Below, in pieces: positions 48,033 through 56,879 of a DNA stretch of 64,000 bases (its first letter is position 1; each line of letters begins with the position of its first letter). The notes beneath the pieces are model-generated. The model was not told the DNA's origin, searched no databases, and saw only the letters and a list, made by a program, of their open reading frames with translations. The DNA is taken from assembly GCF_029167105.1 (NCBI RefSeq), contig NZ_JARFML010000003.1, forward strand, positions 186,001-250,000, written 5' to 3'. Made by a program: the position numbers and the translations under genes. This stretch comes from Bradyrhizobium yuanmingense (GTDB lineage: Bacteria > Pseudomonadota > Alphaproteobacteria > Rhizobiales > Xanthobacteraceae).

Positions 48033-48312
48033 CCTGCATTCCTATGCAAATTCTTGCTTCTTTTTGACGTCCGACGCAGGTGGAATTCTGCATTTCAGAT
48101 TTTTGTCGCGGGGAACCATGCCCGATCATCTCGCTGCTTTGCAACACATCCGCACGCGCGATTTCTGCTTTGGTGAACGATCCTCAGGAGATCGCGCGCG
48201 GTGCGCCTCGATGCAGTTGCCGAAATTTCCCGGCCGGCAGCGCAAAAGCGCGTCACGAGTGCGGCGCAATCGATCATCATCATGACGGCGTCATAACCGA
48301 GGGAACCCGATC
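48033..48312. promoter_or_regulatory. divergent control region between the HTH regulator and tupA
   Basis: Holds two related elements: GGAATTCCATCCTGCATTCC near 48027-48046 and GGAATTCTGCATTTC near 48081-48095. The shared GGAATTC and TGCATTYC words suggest a regulator-binding repeat, but the alignment is by eye. No ModE-type operator was recognised. Confidence 0.3.
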
Positions 48313-49140
48313 ATGGGCCGCCTGTCCGTTGCACTTGCGCTTCTCTGCGGCCTTACCGCAGGCTTTGCGGCGTCGGCCGCGGAGGACCGCAGCATCGTCC
48401 TCGCTTCGACGACGGCGACGCAGGAATCCGGGCTGCTCGACTATCTGCTGTCGATCTTCCGCGACAAGACCGGCATCGACGTCACCGTGATCGCGCGGCG
48501 TGCCGACGAAGTGCTCGATGGGGCGCGGCGGGGCGAGGTCGACGTCGTGCTGATGCACGCGCGGCCTCAGGAGGAGAAGTTCGTCGCCGACGGCTTTGGC
48601 GTGAAGCGCTACGATGTGATGTACAGCGACTATGTGCTGATCGGGCCGAAGAGCGATCCCGCGGGCGTGAAGGGCAAGGACATCGCGACGGCGCTGAAGG
48701 CGATCGAAGCCAAGGGCGCGCCGTTCGTGACGCGCGGCGATCGATCGGGCACTCATGCCGCGGAGCTCGCGCTTTGGATCGTCGCCGGCATCGACATTGC
48801 CCGCGCCAAGGGCGCCTGGTATCGCGAGGCCGGGCCCGGCATGGCCGCGTCGCTCGAGACCGCGCGCGCCGCCAATGCCTATGTGCTGGCGGATCGCGGC
48901 AGCTGGATCGCCTTCGTCGATCGCGGCGATCTCGACATCGTCGTCGAAGGCGACCGGCGGCTGCTCAACCAATATGGCGTGATGCTGGTGAACCCTGCGA
49001 AGTTCCCGAACGTGAAGAAGGACCTCGCGCAGACTTTCGTCGACTGGCTGACGTCGCCGGAGGGGCAGGCGGCGATCGCCGGCTACAAGGTGGACGGGCA
49101 GCAGCTGTTCTTTCCCAATTCGGACAGGTCGGGCGGCTGA
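48313..49140 (+). CDS. tupA: tungstate/molybdate-type ABC substrate-binding protein
   Basis: 275 residues with signal peptide MGRLSVALALLCGLTAGFAA. The mature protein begins IVLASTTATQESGLLDYLLS, the TupA oxyanion-site pattern, and has ARRGEVDVVLMHARPQEEKF, FVTRGDRSGTHAAELALW and DRGSWIAFVDRGDLDIV. It should bind tungstate (or molybdate) in the periplasm. The usual TupB permease and TupC ATPase genes do not follow; a MoeA-like gene does, 53 bases later, on the same strand. Confidence 0.85.
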   Translation: MGRLSVALALLCGLTAGFAASAAEDRSIVLASTTATQESGLLDYLLSIFRDKTGIDVTVIARRADEVLDGARRGEVDVVLMHARPQEEKFVADGFGVKRYDVMYSDYVLIGPKSDPAGVKGKDIATALKAIEAKGAPFVTRGDRSGTHAAELALWIVAGIDIARAKGAWYREAGPGMAASLETARAANAYVLADRGSWIAFVDRGDLDIVVEGDRRLLNQYGVMLVNPAKFPNVKKDLAQTFVDWLTSPEGQAAIAGYKVDGQQLFFPNSDRSGG

Positions 49141-49193
49141 GGCCGGCACCGCCGGCGGTTGCCAAACCGGACGATGCATGGTCCTCATGGCGC

Positions 49194-50300
49194 ATGACCC
49201 AGCGCCTGCCGCCCTCGCTCACGCCGCTCGACACCGCGCTCGCCGCGCTGCTGCGGGGCGTTGATCCCGTCGCGCCGATGGAGGTGCCGCTGGCGGACGC
49301 AATCGGCTGCATCGCTGCGGGTGCGCCGCTGCTTGCCGGCTATCCTTCGCGGGACGTTGCGGCCGTAGATGGTTGGGCGCTATCTGCCAACGATCTCGTC
49401 GGGGCGTCCGCTTACTCGCCTGTGCCGCTGGCAATGGCTCCTGTATGGGTCGAGGCGGGCGAGGCGATGCCGGCGGGATGCGACTGCGTGCTCGATGTCG
49501 ACGCTGTGGAGACGTCGGGGCCGCTTGCCCAGGTGCTCGCAGAGGGCGCGCCGGGGCAGGGTGTCAGGCGCGCAGGCAGCGACATCGCCGCGCGCAGGGC
49601 CGTGGGGGACGCCGGCCATCCCATCCGTGCGGCGGACCTGTTGCTGGCGCGTGTGGCGGGCGTGGAGAAAATCGCTGTAAGGCGGCCGCGGCTGCGCATC
49701 GTCAATGTGCCGGGTGGGACGGTCACGGCGCAGACGATTGCCGAGATCGCGCACAGAGCGGGACTGGATGTGGAAACGCGTCCAGCGCGTGCGCGCGATG
49801 CAGCGTCGATTGCCGATGCGCTCGATGCGTCCTCCTGCGATGTTCTGCTGATCATCGGCGGCAGCGGCGTCGGCCGCCAGGACGCCGCCATCGCCGCCCT
49901 GGCCCGGCGCGGCGAGGTGATGGCGCACGGCCTTGCGCTGCAGCCGGGACGCACCGCTGCGGTCGGACGGCTGGGACGGGTTCCCGTCGTCGCCTTGCCC
50001 GGCCCACCCGATCATGCGCTTGCAGCTTGGCTTGCACTGGTGCTGCCGCTCGTCGATCGTTTGTCGGCGCGTCGGCCGCGTCGAAAAGTGTCGCTGCCGC
50101 TTGCGCGAAAAATCGCCTCCAGCGTCGGCATCACGGAGATCGCTCTGCTGGCTGAGGAACATCGTGCCTGGATGCCGCTTGCCGTGGGCGAATGGCCGCT
50201 TCAGGCCATCGCCCGTGCGGACGCATGGCTGCTCATTTCCGCCAGCGACGAGGGATTTGCGGCAGGTACGCCGATCGATGCGTATCTGATGCGGGCGTGA
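49194..50300 (+). CDS. MoeA-like molybdopterin-binding protein (divergent)
   Basis: 368 residues from the ATG at 49194; the open frame runs far upstream over tupA but is out of phase with it. MoeA architecture is visible: LADAIGCIAAGAPLLAGYPS, VAAVDGWALSAND, GQGVRRAGSDIAARRAVGDA and LLIIGGSGVGRQDAAIAALA. Catalytic signatures are weak (AVDGWAL for the usual NSAMDGYA, GGSGVGRQD for GGVSVG), so it may not be a full molybdenum insertase. Lies between tupA and the MoeA fusion, 13 bases before it. Confidence 0.75.
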   Translation: MTQRLPPSLTPLDTALAALLRGVDPVAPMEVPLADAIGCIAAGAPLLAGYPSRDVAAVDGWALSANDLVGASAYSPVPLAMAPVWVEAGEAMPAGCDCVLDVDAVETSGPLAQVLAEGAPGQGVRRAGSDIAARRAVGDAGHPIRAADLLLARVAGVEKIAVRRPRLRIVNVPGGTVTAQTIAEIAHRAGLDVETRPARARDAASIADALDASSCDVLLIIGGSGVGRQDAAIAALARRGEVMAHGLALQPGRTAAVGRLGRVPVVALPGPPDHALAAWLALVLPLVDRLSARRPRRKVSLPLARKIASSVGITEIALLAEEHRAWMPLAVGEWPLQAIARADAWLLISASDEGFAAGTPIDAYLMRA

Positions 50301-50313
50301 TAAGGGTTCTGGC

Positions 50314-52263
50314 ATGACGATGATCCCGAAATCACCGGACCGCAGCGCGCTCGAGCAGGAGCAGTTCCTCAAGATCCTGTCGCGCGAAGAGGCCTTGGCG
50401 CGCTTCGAGGCGGCCTTGTTCCCGCGCGCGCTTCGAACTGAAACGCGCAAGCTCGCAGCCGCGCTGGGCGCTGCCCTCGCCGAAGATATCACGGCGCCGA
50501 TCGACGTGCCGCCGTTCGACCGCTCCAATGTCGACGGCTTTGCCGTGCGTTCCGCCGACCTTGCGGCGGCCGGGGAGGGCGCGCCCGTGCGCCTCGCGCT
50601 GAATGGCGAGACCGTTCATTGCGGGACCGCGCCGGCGCTGCAGGTGGCGGCCGGAACCGCAACGGCGATCGCCACCGGCGGTCCGTTGCCGCGCGGCGCC
50701 GATGCCGTGGTCATGGTCGAGCACACCCAGCCGGCCGGCCAGGATGCGATCGATGTCCGTCGCGCCGTCTCGCCGGGGCAATTCGTCTCGTATGCCGGGT
50801 CCGACATCGCGCGGGGCGAGGCGCTGCTGCGCGCCGGCACCATCATCGGCTCGCGCGAGATCGGCATGCTGGCGGCTTGCGGCATCGCCGAGGTGAGTGT
50901 CGCGCGCAGGCCGCGGGTTGCCGTGATCTCCACCGGCGATGAGCTGGTTCAGCCCGGCGAGGTGCTCGCGCCCGCCGGGATCTACGATACCAATGGCGCC
51001 ATCGTCGCGGCCGCGGTCGACGAAAACGGTGGCGAGGCCGTCTTCCTCGGCGCCGTGCCGGACGACGAAGCCAGGCTCGAAGCCGCCATGCGCAACGCGC
51101 TTGCGGAAGCCGACATGCTGGTGCTCTCGGGCGGCACGTCGAAAGGTGCGGGCGATCTCTCTCATCGCATCATCAGCCGACTCGGCGCACCCGGCATCAT
51201 CGCCCATGGCGTCGCGCTCAAGCCCGGCAAGCCGTTGTGCCTTGCGGTGTGCGACGGCAAGCCCGTCGTGATCCTGCCGGGCTTTCCGACCTCGGCGATG
51301 TTCACCTTCCACGACATGATCGTGCCGGTGCTGCGCCGGATGGCCGGACTGCCGCCGCGCTCCGATGCCAAGGTGAACGCAACGGTGCCGGTGCGCATCG
51401 CCTCCGAGCTCGGCCGCACCGAATTCGTCATGGTCTCGCTGGTTGAGGGCAGGGAGGGCCTCATCGCCTATCCCTCCGGCAAGGGGTCTGGTGCGATCAC
51501 GTCCTTTGCTCAGGCAGACGGCTTTCTGCGCATCGATGCACTTGCCGACCAGATGCCGGCCGGCACCGAAACCGAGGTGACGCTGTTCACGCCGCATGTG
51601 CGCGTGCCGGATCTCGTCATCGTCGGCAGCCATTGCACCGGCCTTGATCTCGTCACCGCACAGCTCGCGCATGCTGGTCTCACCGTGCGCTCGATCGCGG
51701 TCGGCAGCCTCGGCGGGCTTGCAGCAGCCAAACGTGGCGAATGCGATCTCGCGCCGATCCATCTGTTCGACGATCGCAGCGAGAGCTACAACACGCCCTA
51801 TCTCGTCGAGGGACTCGAGCTGGTCGCCGGCTGGCGGCGGATGCAGGGCATTGTCTTCCGCAAGGGCGACAAACGTTTCGAGGGCCTGAGCGCAAAGGAT
51901 GCTGTTGCCGCAGCGCTCGCCGATCCCGCCTGCATCATGGTCAACCGCAACCAGGGCGCCGGCACGCGCATCCTGATCGACCGGCTGCTCGGCGGTGCGC
52001 GTCCGGAAGGCTACTGGAACCAGCCGCGTTCGCACAATGCGGTGGCGGCGGCCGTCGCGCAGCACCGGGCCGATTGGGGCGTGACCATTGCGCCGGTCGC
52101 CCATGCGGCCGGCCTCGATTTCATTCCGCTCGCCGAAGAGCACTACGATTTCGCGCTGGTGACCGCGCGCAAGGACCGGCCGGCGGTGCGGGCTTTTCTC
52201 GATGCGCTCGGCTCGAACGCAGCGCGCGCCGCACTCGAGCGCGCGGGTTTCCGGCCAGCGTAG
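50314..52263 (+). CDS. moeA: MoeA fused to a C-terminal periplasmic-binding-like domain
   Basis: 649 residues. Residues 1-420 are MoeA: PPFDRSNVDGFAVRSADL, ATGGPLPRGADAVVMVEHTQ, AVISTGDELVQPGE, VLSGGTSKGAGDLSHRIISR and ILPGFPTSAMFTFHDMIVPV. From about 428 follows a binding domain (VPDLVIVGSHCTGLDLVTAQ ... NRNQGAGTRILIDRLL). MoeA inserts Mo (or W) into adenylated molybdopterin; the fused domain probably binds the oxyanion or a related ligand. The family also occurs in other bacteria and archaea. Confidence 0.88.
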   Translation: MTMIPKSPDRSALEQEQFLKILSREEALARFEAALFPRALRTETRKLAAALGAALAEDITAPIDVPPFDRSNVDGFAVRSADLAAAGEGAPVRLALNGETVHCGTAPALQVAAGTATAIATGGPLPRGADAVVMVEHTQPAGQDAIDVRRAVSPGQFVSYAGSDIARGEALLRAGTIIGSREIGMLAACGIAEVSVARRPRVAVISTGDELVQPGEVLAPAGIYDTNGAIVAAAVDENGGEAVFLGAVPDDEARLEAAMRNALAEADMLVLSGGTSKGAGDLSHRIISRLGAPGIIAHGVALKPGKPLCLAVCDGKPVVILPGFPTSAMFTFHDMIVPVLRRMAGLPPRSDAKVNATVPVRIASELGRTEFVMVSLVEGREGLIAYPSGKGSGAITSFAQADGFLRIDALADQMPAGTETEVTLFTPHVRVPDLVIVGSHCTGLDLVTAQLAHAGLTVRSIAVGSLGGLAAAKRGECDLAPIHLFDDRSESYNTPYLVEGLELVAGWRRMQGIVFRKGDKRFEGLSAKDAVAAALADPACIMVNRNQGAGTRILIDRLLGGARPEGYWNQPRSHNAVAAAVAQHRADWGVTIAPVAHAAGLDFIPLAEEHYDFALVTARKDRPAVRAFLDALGSNAARAALERAGFRPA

Positions 52264-52276
52264 ATATCAGCTGGAT

Positions 52277-52513
52277 CTACGGTTGCGACGCCTGGTCGGT
52301 GGCGCCGGCGGCCTGAGCGGCCTGCTCTCGCTTGCGCTCCCGTTCCTCGGCCTCGGCCAGCGCACGCCGTGCGGCGGCCGGCAATGGCTTGGGGTCGGGC
52401 GGCACCTCGACGATGTCAGGCTTGCTCAGCTGCCTCGTGCGATCGATCGTCTCGGAGAGTTCGAAGACGAAGTCGACGAATTCGAAGATCGTATTCAAGA
52501 GAGGGGCGGCCAT
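52277..52513 (-). CDS. small conserved hypothetical protein
   Basis: 78 residues from the ATG at 52513: MAAPLLNTIFEFVDFVFELS, then KPDIVEVPPDPKPLPAAARR and an Ala/Glu-rich tail ending ATDQASQP. A helical N-terminus and disordered tail, no known domain. It converges on the MoeA fusion with 13 bases between the stops. The upstream frame to 52606 has no family-like residues. Confidence 0.5.
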   Translation of the reverse strand: MAAPLLNTIFEFVDFVFELSETIDRTRQLSKPDIVEVPPDPKPLPAAARRALAEAEERERKREQAAQAAGATDQASQP

Positions 52514-52611
52514 GGCTTCGTCCGGGGAATGTCCAGACCTGTGGTCGCTCCCGTTCCAGGTCCGGTTCAAGACGTCATGAACTTGGGGGGGCGCCGCAGC
52601 GACCAAGGAAC

Positions 52612-52923
52612 ATGAGCCAGGTCATGACCGCATCGACGCCCCTCAATTTCCGCAAAATCGCTGCTCTCGTCGCGGCGGCCGGCACGCTGTTCTGGCTCTA
52701 CACCTTCCATTACATCGCGAATGTCCCGCCCGGAGACGGCAGCGGCTTTCAATGGCTCGCGGTGTTTCCGCTGGGCATGGTTTTCGGGGCGTTCTTCCTG
52801 CCGGCCTGGGTGCTGGTTGCGATCGGCCGTTTGCCGCGCTTCACCACTGCCGTCGGCATTTGCGGCCTGATCGCCTTCGCGATCATCTGGGCGCAGCTCC
52901 TCAACGAGTTTCCGAAATCATAG
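52612..52923 (+). CDS. small integral membrane protein, hypothetical
   Basis: 103 residues with three hydrophobic segments (KIAALVAAAGTLFWLYTFHY, WLAVFPLGMVFGAFFLPAWV, AVGICGLIAFAIIWAQLL). Start 52612 is chosen; an ATG four codons later (52624) fits the AAGGA site no better. No recognised family. It stops five bases before the mobA stop on the other strand. Confidence 0.55.
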   Translation: MSQVMTASTPLNFRKIAALVAAAGTLFWLYTFHYIANVPPGDGSGFQWLAVFPLGMVFGAFFLPAWVLVAIGRLPRFTTAVGICGLIAFAIIWAQLLNEFPKS

Positions 52924-52928
52924 AGTCG

Positions 52929-53576
52929 CTAGGATGCCTCATCCAGCGCCGCCAGCCGCTCGGCCTCGGCAATGTCCTCGACCGTGTTGGCATTGAAGAA
53001 CGGATCGAGCGGCTCGTTCGGCCAGGTCACCGTTGCGAGCGGATAGCGCGCGGTCCAGCGGTCGATCTTGCGGAGGTCTTCGTCCACGAGCGCGTGGCGC
53101 AGCTCATCGCGCAAGGCGACTCGCCACAGGCCGATCACCGGATGCGACTGCTCGCCTGAGGCTGCGACCGCAAGCTGCGCATTCTCACGCGCGCGCGCCT
53201 CATGCAGCTGCGCGACGAGGTCGCGCGGCAGGAACGGGCAATCGCCGGCGGCGCTGAGCACCCATTCGATCTGCGGCCGGTTCGCCGCGGTCCAGTCGAG
53301 CGCCGCGAGGATGCCGGCGAGGGGACCCGGGAAGCCGGGCACGTCGTCGGCGACGACCGGCAAGCCGTACGCGGCAAAGCGGGCGGGATCGCCGTTGGCG
53401 TTGAGGATCAGTCCGCTGCACTGGGGCGCAAGGCGCGCGATCACACGCTCCAGAATGGTGCGGCCGCCGATGATGCGCATCGGCTTGTCGCCGCCGCCCA
53501 TGCGCCGCGCGAGCCCGCCGGCGAGCAGCACGCCGAGCGTCGGCGGAACGCGCGCCGCGAAAATGTCAGTCGTCAC
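52929..53576 (-). CDS. mobA: molybdenum cofactor guanylyltransferase
   Basis: 215 residues from a GTG at 53576 that overlaps the fdhD end by 11 bases. The nucleotidyltransferase motif [20 protein letters not shown] (GTP site) is at about 13-32, then [35 protein letters not shown] and [10 protein letters not shown] (metal-binding). It attaches GMP to the molybdenum cofactor to form the bis-MGD used by formate dehydrogenase. The frame runs upstream to 53621 within fdhD. Translationally coupled to fdhD. Confidence 0.88.
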   Translation of the reverse strand: MTTDIFAARVPPTLGVLLAGGLARRMGGGDKPMRIIGGRTILERVIARLAPQCSGLILNANGDPARFAAYGLPVVADDVPGFPGPLAGILAALDWTAANRPQIEWVLSAAGDCPFLPRDLVAQLHEARARENAQLAVAASGEQSHPVIGLWRVALRDELRHALVDEDLRKIDRWTARYPLATVTWPNEPLDPFFNANTVEDIAEAERLAALDEAS

Positions 53577-54456
53577 CGCCTTCACCCTTGCGCTTGTGCT
53601 TGGCCGATTCCTCTTCGACATAAGCGAGGTTCTGGTCGTAGACGATACGCTCTTCGCCTGCGAGCGCGATGAAGCGCTTTCCGCGGGTGCGCCCGACCAG
53701 CGTCAGGCCGACCTGCCGTGCGAGATCGACGCCCCAGGCGGTGAAGCCGGAGCGCGACACCAGGATCGGAATGCCCATGCGCACGGTCTTGATCACCATC
53801 TCCGAGGTGAGGCGCCCCGTGGTGTAGAGGATCTTGTCGGACGCGTCGACGCCGTGGCGGTACATCCAGCCCGCGATCTTGTCGACGGCGTTGTGGCGGC
53901 CGACATCCTCGGTGTAGCAGAGCGGCGTGCCCTCCTTGCACAGCACACAGCCGTGGATCGCGCCGGCCTCCAGATAAAGCGAGGGCATGGTGTTGATGGT
54001 CTGCGTCATCTGGTAGAGCCAGGAGGTGCGCAGCTCCGCCTTCGGCAGCGCGACGCTCTCGACCGCCTCCAAGAGGTCGCCGAAGGCGGTGCCCTGCGCG
54101 CAGCCCGAAGTCTGCGTGCGTTTCTTCAGCTTGGCCTCGAAATTGGTGTGGTGTGAGGTGCGCACGACGACCACCTGGAGGTCGTCGTCGTACTCGACCT
54201 CGGTGACCACGTCATTATACTTCAGCATGTTCTGGTTCAGCAGATAGCCGAGCGCCAGATATTCCGGGTAGTCGCCGATCGTCATCATGGTGACGATCTC
54301 CTGGGCGTTCAGATAGAGCGTCAGCGGCCGCTCCATCGGCACCTTGATCTCGACCCTGGCGCCGGTCTGGTCGGTGCCGGTCACGCTCTGGGTCAGGCGC
54401 GGGTCGTCCGGATTGGGGACGATCAGGGGCACCGGGGCTTTGTCGATCTTCATCAT
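53566..54456 (-). CDS. fdhD: formate dehydrogenase sulfurtransferase FdhD
   Basis: 296 residues. Typical blocks: [53 protein letters not shown] with a CxxC pair, [20 protein letters not shown] and [20 protein letters not shown]. FdhD passes sulfur from a cysteine desulfurase to the molybdenum cofactor and is needed for active formate dehydrogenase. It is the upstream partner of mobA on the minus strand. This ties the Mo-cofactor block to the dehydrogenase subunit at 62593. Confidence 0.92.
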   Translation of the reverse strand: MMKIDKAPVPLIVPNPDDPRLTQSVTGTDQTGARVEIKVPMERPLTLYLNAQEIVTMMTIGDYPEYLALGYLLNQNMLKYNDVVTEVEYDDDLQVVVVRTSHHTNFEAKLKKRTQTSGCAQGTAFGDLLEAVESVALPKAELRTSWLYQMTQTINTMPSLYLEAGAIHGCVLCKEGTPLCYTEDVGRHNAVDKIAGWMYRHGVDASDKILYTTGRLTSEMVIKTVRMGIPILVSRSGFTAWGVDLARQVGLTLVGRTRGKRFIALAGEERIVYDQNLAYVEEESAKHKRKGEGGDD

Positions 54457-54530
54457 GGCGGCGAGGTTAGCATGACATTCGGGTCAAGCCGATATAAGCA
54501 TGGCGGGGAGAGAGCGAAATGCCGCCTTGT

Positions 54531-54610
54531 CGTCATTGCGAGCGCAGCGAAGCAATCCAGGATCTTTCCGCAGCGGCAGTCTGGATTGCTTCGCTGCGCT
54601 CGCAATGACG
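54531..54610. repeat. perfect 30-base inverted repeat (dispersed palindromic element)
   Basis: 54531-54560 (starting CGTCATTGCGAGCGCAGCGA) and 54581-54610 are exact reverse complements with a 20-base loop, between the divergent fdhD and mobB genes. The sequence matches a palindromic intergenic repeat that I recall as common in Bradyrhizobium and Rhodopseudomonas genomes. Confidence 0.75.
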
Positions 54611-54665
54611 GGGAGGGGATGGTGGTTCCATCGGCGAGTGCTGGTTGCTGGAAAAGAGAGCTGGG

Positions 54666-55193
54666 ATGAAAGTCATCGGCCTTGCAGGCTGGAGCGGTGC
54701 GGGCAAGACAACGCTGTTGACGCGGCTGATCCCGCACTTCAACGCGCAGGGCCTGCGCGTCTCCGTGATCAAGCATGCGCATCATCAGTTCGACGTGGAC
54801 GTGCCCGGCAAGGATTCCTGGCGCCATCGCGAGGCCGGCGCGGCCGAGGTTCTGGTGGCTTCGTCCAAACGCTGGGCGCTGATGCACGAGTTGCGCGGGG
54901 CGGCGGAGCCGCGGCTGCCGGAGCTGCTCGACAAGCTCTCCGCGGTCGATCTCGTCGTGGTCGAGGGATTCAAGCGCGAGCCGCACCGCAAGATCGAGGT
55001 GCATCGTGCCGCCAACGGCAAGCCGCTGCTGTTTCCGGACGATCCCGGAATTGCCGGGATTGCGACCGACGTCGCGATTGACACCAGGCTGCCGGCTGTC
55101 CATCTCGACGATATCGCAGCTGCCGCGGCGTTGATGCTACGGGCGGCGATGCCGGTCGAGGAAGCGGTAGCAAGAAGCGCCGCGACACGCTGA
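54666..55193 (+). CDS. mobB: molybdopterin-guanine dinucleotide biosynthesis protein MobB
   Basis: 175 residues. The P-loop GLAGWSGAGKTTLLTRLIPH is at about 5-24, with VSVIKHAHHQFDVDVPGKDS and DLVVVEGFKREPHRKIEVHR behind it. MobB binds GTP and assists MobA. Start at the ATG 54666; an earlier in-frame start at 54645 adds seven residues without support. It begins an operon with moeA (10 bases apart) and tusA. Confidence 0.88.
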   Translation: MKVIGLAGWSGAGKTTLLTRLIPHFNAQGLRVSVIKHAHHQFDVDVPGKDSWRHREAGAAEVLVASSKRWALMHELRGAAEPRLPELLDKLSAVDLVVVEGFKREPHRKIEVHRAANGKPLLFPDDPGIAGIATDVAIDTRLPAVHLDDIAAAAALMLRAAMPVEEAVARSAATR

Positions 55194-55202
55194 CGAGGCA
55201 CC

Positions 55203-56459
55203 ATGGCGCAACTGTCGGACGATTGCTTTGCCTTTGGCGGCCCGATGATGTCGGTCGACGAAGCCGTCGACCTCATCACGACGCGCGTCAACGCCATCGT
55301 CGATCTCGAGACGGTGGCGCTGGTCGATGCAGACGGGCGCGTGCTCGCGCGCGATGTGGCCGCGCCTTTGCCGCTGCCGCCGTTCACCAACTCCGCCGTC
55401 GACGGTTACGCCGTGCGCAATGCCGACCTTCCGGCAAGCGCAGAGCAGGCCTTCCCGCTTGACGGCCGCATCCAGGCCGGCGGCCTTGCGCAAGCGCCGA
55501 TCAAGCCCGGCCACACCGCGCGCATCTTCACCGGCGCGCCGATGCCGCCGGATGCGGAGACCGTCTTCATGCAGGAGGACGTCCGCATCGATGCTTCAGG
55601 CCGAATCGTGCTGCCGCCGGGGCTGAAGCCCGGCGCAAATGTGCGGCCTGCAGGCGAGGACATTCCCCAAGGTCAGGTCGCGCTGCGCGCCGGCCAGCGC
55701 CTGCGGCCGCAGCATGTCGCCCTTGCCGCCGCGTTCGGCCTGACAAGGCTCGACGTCGTCAGGCGCATCCGTGTCGCCGTGTTTTCGACCGGCGACGAGC
55801 TCGCCTCGCCCGGCGAGCCGCGCGCCGCCTCGCAATTGTTCGATTCCAATCGCTTCATGCTGATGGCGATGCTGCGGCGGCTCGGCTGCGAGGTCAGCGA
55901 TCTCGGCATTCTGCGCGATGAGCGAGCGTCGCTGGCGCGCGGCCTGAAGCAGGTCGGAGGCGACCATGACCTGATTCTCACCACTGGCGGCGTCTCGACC
56001 GGCGAGGAAGATCACGTCAAGGCGGCGGTGGAGAGCATCGGCTCGCTGGTGCTGTGGCGGATGGCGATCAAGCCGGGCCGTCCCGTGGCGATGGGCATCA
56101 TCGACGGCACGCCGTTGATCGGGCTTCCCGGCAATCCCGTCGCGAGCTTCGTGACATTCGTCCACGTGGTGCGCCCGACGGTGTTGGCGCTGGCGGGCGC
56201 CTTGCCGGAGCCGCTTTTGGCGATCCCGCTGCGCGCGGCGTTCACCTACAAGAAGAAGTCCGGCCGGCGTGAATATGTGCGCGCCTCGCTGCGGCGCGCG
56301 CAGGACGGCGGGCTCGAGGCGATCAAGTTCCCGCGCGAAGGGGCAGGGCTCCTATCCTCGCTGGTCGAGACCGATGGCCTCGTCGAACTCGGCGAGGACA
56401 TCACGAATGTCGAGCCGGGGCAGGATGTCGGCTTCCTGCCCTACGCCAGCCTGATCTGA
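55203..56459 (+). CDS. moeA: molybdopterin molybdenumtransferase MoeA
   Basis: 418 residues with the canonical motifs: LPLPPFTNSAVDGYAVRNAD, IFTGAPMPPDAETVFMQEDV, VRPAGEDIPQGQ, VAVFSTGDELASPGE, LTTGGVSTGEEDHVKAAVE and IGLPGNPVASFVTFVHVVRP. It inserts molybdate into MPT-AMP. This is the most typical of the three MoeA-like proteins in the window and so the likely housekeeping enzyme. Its stop overlaps a start for the tusA frame (TGATG at 56457-56461). Confidence 0.92.
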   Translation: MAQLSDDCFAFGGPMMSVDEAVDLITTRVNAIVDLETVALVDADGRVLARDVAAPLPLPPFTNSAVDGYAVRNADLPASAEQAFPLDGRIQAGGLAQAPIKPGHTARIFTGAPMPPDAETVFMQEDVRIDASGRIVLPPGLKPGANVRPAGEDIPQGQVALRAGQRLRPQHVALAAAFGLTRLDVVRRIRVAVFSTGDELASPGEPRAASQLFDSNRFMLMAMLRRLGCEVSDLGILRDERASLARGLKQVGGDHDLILTTGGVSTGEEDHVKAAVESIGSLVLWRMAIKPGRPVAMGIIDGTPLIGLPGNPVASFVTFVHVVRPTVLALAGALPEPLLAIPLRAAFTYKKKSGRREYVRASLRRAQDGGLEAIKFPREGAGLLSSLVETDGLVELGEDITNVEPGQDVGFLPYASLI

Positions 56460-56506
56460 TGCCTCCTGCCGTTGACGCAGCCGCTCCGCCTCGCCATGGT
56501 GCGGCC

Positions 56507-56740
56507 ATGACCAGGACGACACTCGATCTCACCGGGCTGAAATGCCCGCTGCCGGCCCTCAAGACGCGCAAGGCGCTCAAGCCGCTCAAGGCAGGCGACC
56601 AGCTCGAAGTTCACTGCACCGATCCACTCTCGGTGATCGATATTCCCAATCTGATCCGCGAGACCGGCGACAAGGTCGAGATCACCGAGCGCAACGAGGC
56701 GCGCATCGTGTTCCTGGTCGAAAAGAGTAACGCCCGGTAG
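56507..56740 (+). CDS. TusA-like sulfur carrier protein
   Basis: 77 residues from the ATG at 56507, the usual TusA length; a start at 56459, coupled to the moeA stop, adds 16 atypical residues. The signature DLTGLKCPLPALKTRKALK holds the reactive cysteine in CPLP. TusA proteins carry persulfide sulfur, including for the molybdenum cofactor and FdhD, which fits this neighbourhood. Its role here could also be in tRNA thiolation. Confidence 0.82.
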   Translation: MTRTTLDLTGLKCPLPALKTRKALKPLKAGDQLEVHCTDPLSVIDIPNLIRETGDKVEITERNEARIVFLVEKSNAR

Positions 56741-56879
56741 AAAGGCGAATGTTCACGGCGGCGTGGTTTGACTATGCTGCGCGTGCGGGAGAAATGGCCG
56801 GAGCTTCGCTGCAATGCGAAGGCGCCGATTATTTCGGTGGATGATCTCAAACCAATTTCTCAAACCTAAGACATCGGGC

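Noticed and set aside
48774..49193. Upstream extension of the MoeA-like frame across tupA
   Set aside because: Out of phase with tupA, low-complexity Arg-rich translation; MoeA homology starts after the ATG at 49194.
50332..52143. 603-codon open frame on the minus strand opposite the MoeA fusion
   Set aside because: Shadow of a GC-rich gene: Arg/His/Gly-rich, no domain motif, no ribosome binding site, while the plus strand has complete MoeA motifs.
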